NCBI GenBank assembly: GCA_040755715.1
Contig: JBFLXN010000029.1
Coordinates: forward strand, 1 to 22,222
DNA: 22,222 nt
Origin: JBFLXN01 sp040755715 [NCBI: Candidatus Edwardsbacteria bacterium]
Lineage (GTDB): Bacteria > Edwardsbacteria > AC1 > JBFLXN01
Direction: 5' to 3'
The notes under the pieces were generated by a model. The model made no database searches and had not been told where the DNA came from. It was given only the letters and a program-made list of their open reading frames with translations. Positions 20,442-22,222 of the stretch are shown here, piece after piece (the first letter of the stretch is position 1; every line of letters begins with the position of its first letter). The translations under genes and the position numbers were made by a program.

Positions 20442-21265
20442 CTATTCAACAGAATCTTGAAGCCATAAAACAGGAGATTAAGAAAAATATTTTAATCTGG
20501 CTTTGTTATCCAGTAGAAATAATCTTTTGGGCAATTTTCCCTCTACTATGGGTGATTCCATTCCTATTTCAGGGAATTGCGCTGGTGGGTGGATTGATGA
20601 GCCAATCTTTCAAAGGATTAACCGGGACTGGACAGTATATTCCTTTTGTCCTCATTGGGGCAGTGGTTTCCAGCTATGTCTTCTCTTCACTTTATGGAAT
20701 GGGTGGTTCTCTGCGTGTAGAATCATACTGGGGGACTTTGGAATTGATTCTCGGCAGTCCTACCAATCGCCTGACTATTCTTTTGGGTAAAGCCCTGAGT
20801 GAAAGTATTATGGCGACATTTTTTGCCATTTCCCAGGCGGCAGTTTGTGTCGTTCTTTTTGGATTGAAACTTACTTTGGGCAAAATCATGCCAACTCTTT
20901 TAGTAATGGTCTTGACGGTCACTGGACTCTATGGTCTTGGTATTGCCCTGGCGGGGATTACTCTGCAAATTAAAGAATCTCGCAGTCTGGCGCATACTTT
21001 AGAAAATGTTTTTATGCTTTGCTCACCTGTTCGCTATCCAGTAGAGATTAGTCCAATTCTCAAGATAATCAGTTGGGCTATTCCTCTAACTTATGCCTTA
21101 GTGGTAATTCGTGGTTTAATGTTGCTCAATCGGTCAGTGATAGAACTCTGGGAAAATGTGGTTATCTTAGCCGGGATAGATTTATTCTTCATCGCCTTTG
21201 GCGTTTTTGTTTTTTACGGAATGGAGCGCAAGGTGCGTCGTTCAGGGGTAGTGAGTGAGTATTAA
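20438..21265 (+). CDS. ABC-2 type exporter permease
   Basis: 275 residues with six predicted membrane segments in the ABC-2 arrangement. An amphipathic N-terminus (QNLEAIKQEIKKNILIWL) is followed by TM1 and TM2. The coupling segment is YGMGGSLRVESYWGTLELIL, with GSPTNRLTILLGKALSESI after it. The fifth/sixth helix region is ISPILKIISWAIPLTYALVVIRG. It should form a homodimer with the ATPase at 16365 as partner, although the two genes are 3 kb apart. Substrate unknown; export of an envelope lipid or glycan is suggested by the genes in between. A strong hairpin follows the stop. Confidence 0.9.
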   Translation: MTIQQNLEAIKQEIKKNILIWLCYPVEIIFWAIFPLLWVIPFLFQGIALVGGLMSQSFKGLTGTGQYIPFVLIGAVVSSYVFSSLYGMGGSLRVESYWGTLELILGSPTNRLTILLGKALSESIMATFFAISQAAVCVVLFGLKLTLGKIMPTLLVMVLTVTGLYGLGIALAGITLQIKESRSLAHTLENVFMLCSPVRYPVEISPILKIISWAIPLTYALVVIRGLMLLNRSVIELWENVVILAGIDLFFIAFGVFVFYGMERKVRRSGVVSEY

Positions 21266-21267
21266 TA

Positions 21268-21299
21268 CTGAACTTTGGAAATTTCTTTCCAAAGTTCAG
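21268..21299 (+). terminator. 14-bp perfect hairpin after the permease
   Basis: CTGAACTTTGGAAA-TTTC-TTTCCAAAGTTCAG, two bases after the stop codon region. The stem is perfect over 14 bp. No T tract follows, so it may stabilise the transcript end or act with Rho. It closes the 16365-21265 gene run. Confidence 0.65.
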
Positions 21300-21558
21300 A
21301 AATCCCAAAATTCAAATCCCAAATTACAAATATTATGCTTAAGGCATCATGCCTGAGGCAGACCCTCCTCTGGCGGGAGCACCAATAACCAATTTCCAAA
21401 TTCCAGACAAACGGATTAGACGGATTTGAAATCCGTCTTTCCACCAGAATTATGGCAGAAATCTGTGTAATCAAGGAGTATAGAGATTTTTGTGTCGGCT
21501 AAAAATTGGTAGTGCACATTTATCGGTTGATAAATATCCTAATCAGGCCGTTGATTTG
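21300..21558. other. Repeat-filled gap after the exporter locus
   Basis: No gene is seen. It contains AAATCCCAAAATTCAAATCC-type tandem sequence, TGCCTGAGGCA (about 21349), a perfect 9-bp-stem palindrome GACGGATTT-G-AAATCCGTC (21419-21437) flanked by ACGGATTAGACGG units, and a short AAATCTGTGTAATC member of the CACAGATT family (about 21459). Confidence 0.6.
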
Positions 21559-21638
21559 AGCCCTGTAAGGGCGAAATGTTTATAGAAATTGATTACCAAA
21601 GTATAATTTAGCTCCGTTAGGAGCGAAATGTCTGTAGA
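21559..21638. repeat. Two copies of a GAGCGAAATG(T)TATAGA hairpin repeat
   Basis: AGCCCTGTAAGGGCGAAATG followed by TTTATAGA (21559-21586), and AGCTCCGTTAGGAGCGAAATG followed by TCTGTAGA (21610-21638). Each begins with a small hairpin (GCCCT/AGGGC and GCTCC/GGAGC), and the stems differ by compensating changes. Repeats of this form are common in many environmental genomes. They sit at the 3' end of the minus-strand remnant. Confidence 0.8.
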
Positions 21639-21639
21639 T

Positions 21640-22110
21640 TCATTTTTTTAATGCATATTTTCTAATCTTTCTATATAATCCTCTCTCACTCAGTCCTAAT
21701 CTTTGTGCTGCTTTTTGCATGTTCCAGTTAAAATTTTCTAGTGCCTTTTTTATTTCCTCTTTCTCGTATTCGGCCACCAGTTTGGTCAATGTATTCTCTT
21801 CTCTTTCTAAGTGCTGACCATCTTCTTTCAGCACATCCTCTGGTAAATCCTCAATGATTACTTTTTCGCTCTTAGTCAAAACTACCGCATATTCTAGGGC
21901 ACTTTGGAATTCTCGGACATTTCCAGACCAGGAATGATGCATCAATTTCTCCAAAGCCTGTGGACTTATTCCAGATAATTTTTTGTCGTGTTTCTTGGCA
22001 AATTTATTAATGGGTCTTCTCCCGATCAAGTGGGTAAAATGTTCTTTGAAACTCTCATAACCTTTTGAAATTTTAGTTGAATAGATGTTGCAATCCACCT
22101 TGCGAATTTG
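21640..22110 (-). pseudogene. Sigma-54 response regulator, C-terminal remnant
   Basis: The readable end is good. NKFAKKHDKKLSGISPQAL, HHSWSGNVREFQSALEYAVVL and the Fis-type helix-turn-helix ALENFNWNMQKAAQRLGLSERGLYRKIR are the C-terminal AAA+ lid and DNA-binding domain of an NtrC-family activator. Upstream, IRKVDCNIYS… (from 22110, before the GTG at 22098) resembles KVDVRIIAAT of the AAA+ core. The text between (…SFKEHFTHLIGRRPI) is degenerate, and about 30 residues around the RLNV…PLRERKEDIP motif are missing. A TAG at 22111-22113 interrupts the frame, and the receiver and Walker A are absent. A 152-codon ORF from the GTG at 22098 could still make a DNA-binding fragment. Confidence 0.7.
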
Positions 22111-22123
22111 CTAAAATAATAAT

Positions 22124-22222
22124 ATGAACAAACACAAACGATTAGCAGACGCTTATAGGTTCAAAGGATTCATCCCCGATACTGAAGTATTTGGTGTCTT
22201 TGGCGATCCCCAAATGCGCATC
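22124..22222 (+). CDS. Start of a small conserved ORF, cut by the window end
   Basis: 33 codons are visible: MNKHKRLADAYRFKGFIPDT followed by EVFGVFGDPQMRI, still open. From memory, small ORFs of the form (L)xDAYRFxGFxP…V.G.FGDPxARV…RRxKK are widespread in unrelated bacteria and often lie near transposase genes. I could not check this. It begins 14 bases from the break of the sigma-54 remnant, which fits a mobile element having entered or rearranged this spot. Confidence 0.45.
   Translation, partial: MNKHKRLADAYRFKGFIPDTEVFGVFGDPQMRI

Overview
The window looks like a piece of an uncultured bacterial genome from one of the candidate phyla near the FCB/WOR-3 (Stahlbacteria) group. This placement is an inference. 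It rests on moderate-to-low G+C, several lipoprotein-type signal peptides, a remnant of a FlgD-like C-terminal domain (GVYFYRL ... GDFTATRKMILLR), and an unusually dense population of short dispersed repeats in almost every gap. These include CACAGATTAACACAGATT-type repeats, TTCGTG-type repeats, and small TCCCGAT/ATCGGGA palindromes. No rRNA, tRNA or CRISPR array was recognised.

Layout. Positions 264-5635 (+) hold a PLP-dependent D-cysteine desulfhydrase/ACC-deaminase-like enzyme, two subunits of a branched-chain-amino-acid-type ABC importer (LivM permease and LivG ATPase, without LivH, LivF or a binding protein), a small lipoprotein, and a divergent polysaccharide deacetylase. Positions 5782-11047 (-) hold a small higher-GC orphan with an attC-like palindrome upstream, a TPR/lytic transglycosylase lipoprotein abutting a TPR/thioredoxin (TlpA-like) lipoprotein, ribose-5-phosphate isomerase B, and a degraded toxin-antitoxin module. 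In that module the AbrB-like antitoxin is intact under a palindrome-overlapped promoter, and the PIN toxin has lost its middle. Positions 11335-15960 (+) hold a TPR protein with a nearly identical 120-bp tandem array, an HD-type CCA-adding/poly(A) polymerase family enzyme carrying two repeat-derived insertions, a fragment of a secreted protein C-terminus, and an NHL beta-propeller lipoprotein.

After a broken S23/four-helix-bundle gene, split by a 140-bp MITE-like element, positions 16365-21265 (+) carry an ABC-2 exporter ATPase, a UbiA-type prenyltransferase (decaprenyl-phosphate phosphoribosyltransferase-like), a DUF362 protein, an SPFH/prohibitin-like membrane protein and an ABC-2 permease. 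The last four are tightly packed, and the permease overlaps the SPFH gene by 4 bp. This suggests an envelope lipid or polymer synthesis-and-export unit. The window ends with a decayed sigma-54 regulator C-terminus (-) next to the start of a small conserved ORF (+).

The main theme is interplay between short repeats and genes. Repeats supply a lipoprotein signal peptide and N-terminal segments, sit in frame inside enzymes, nest in one another, and have disrupted at least one gene.
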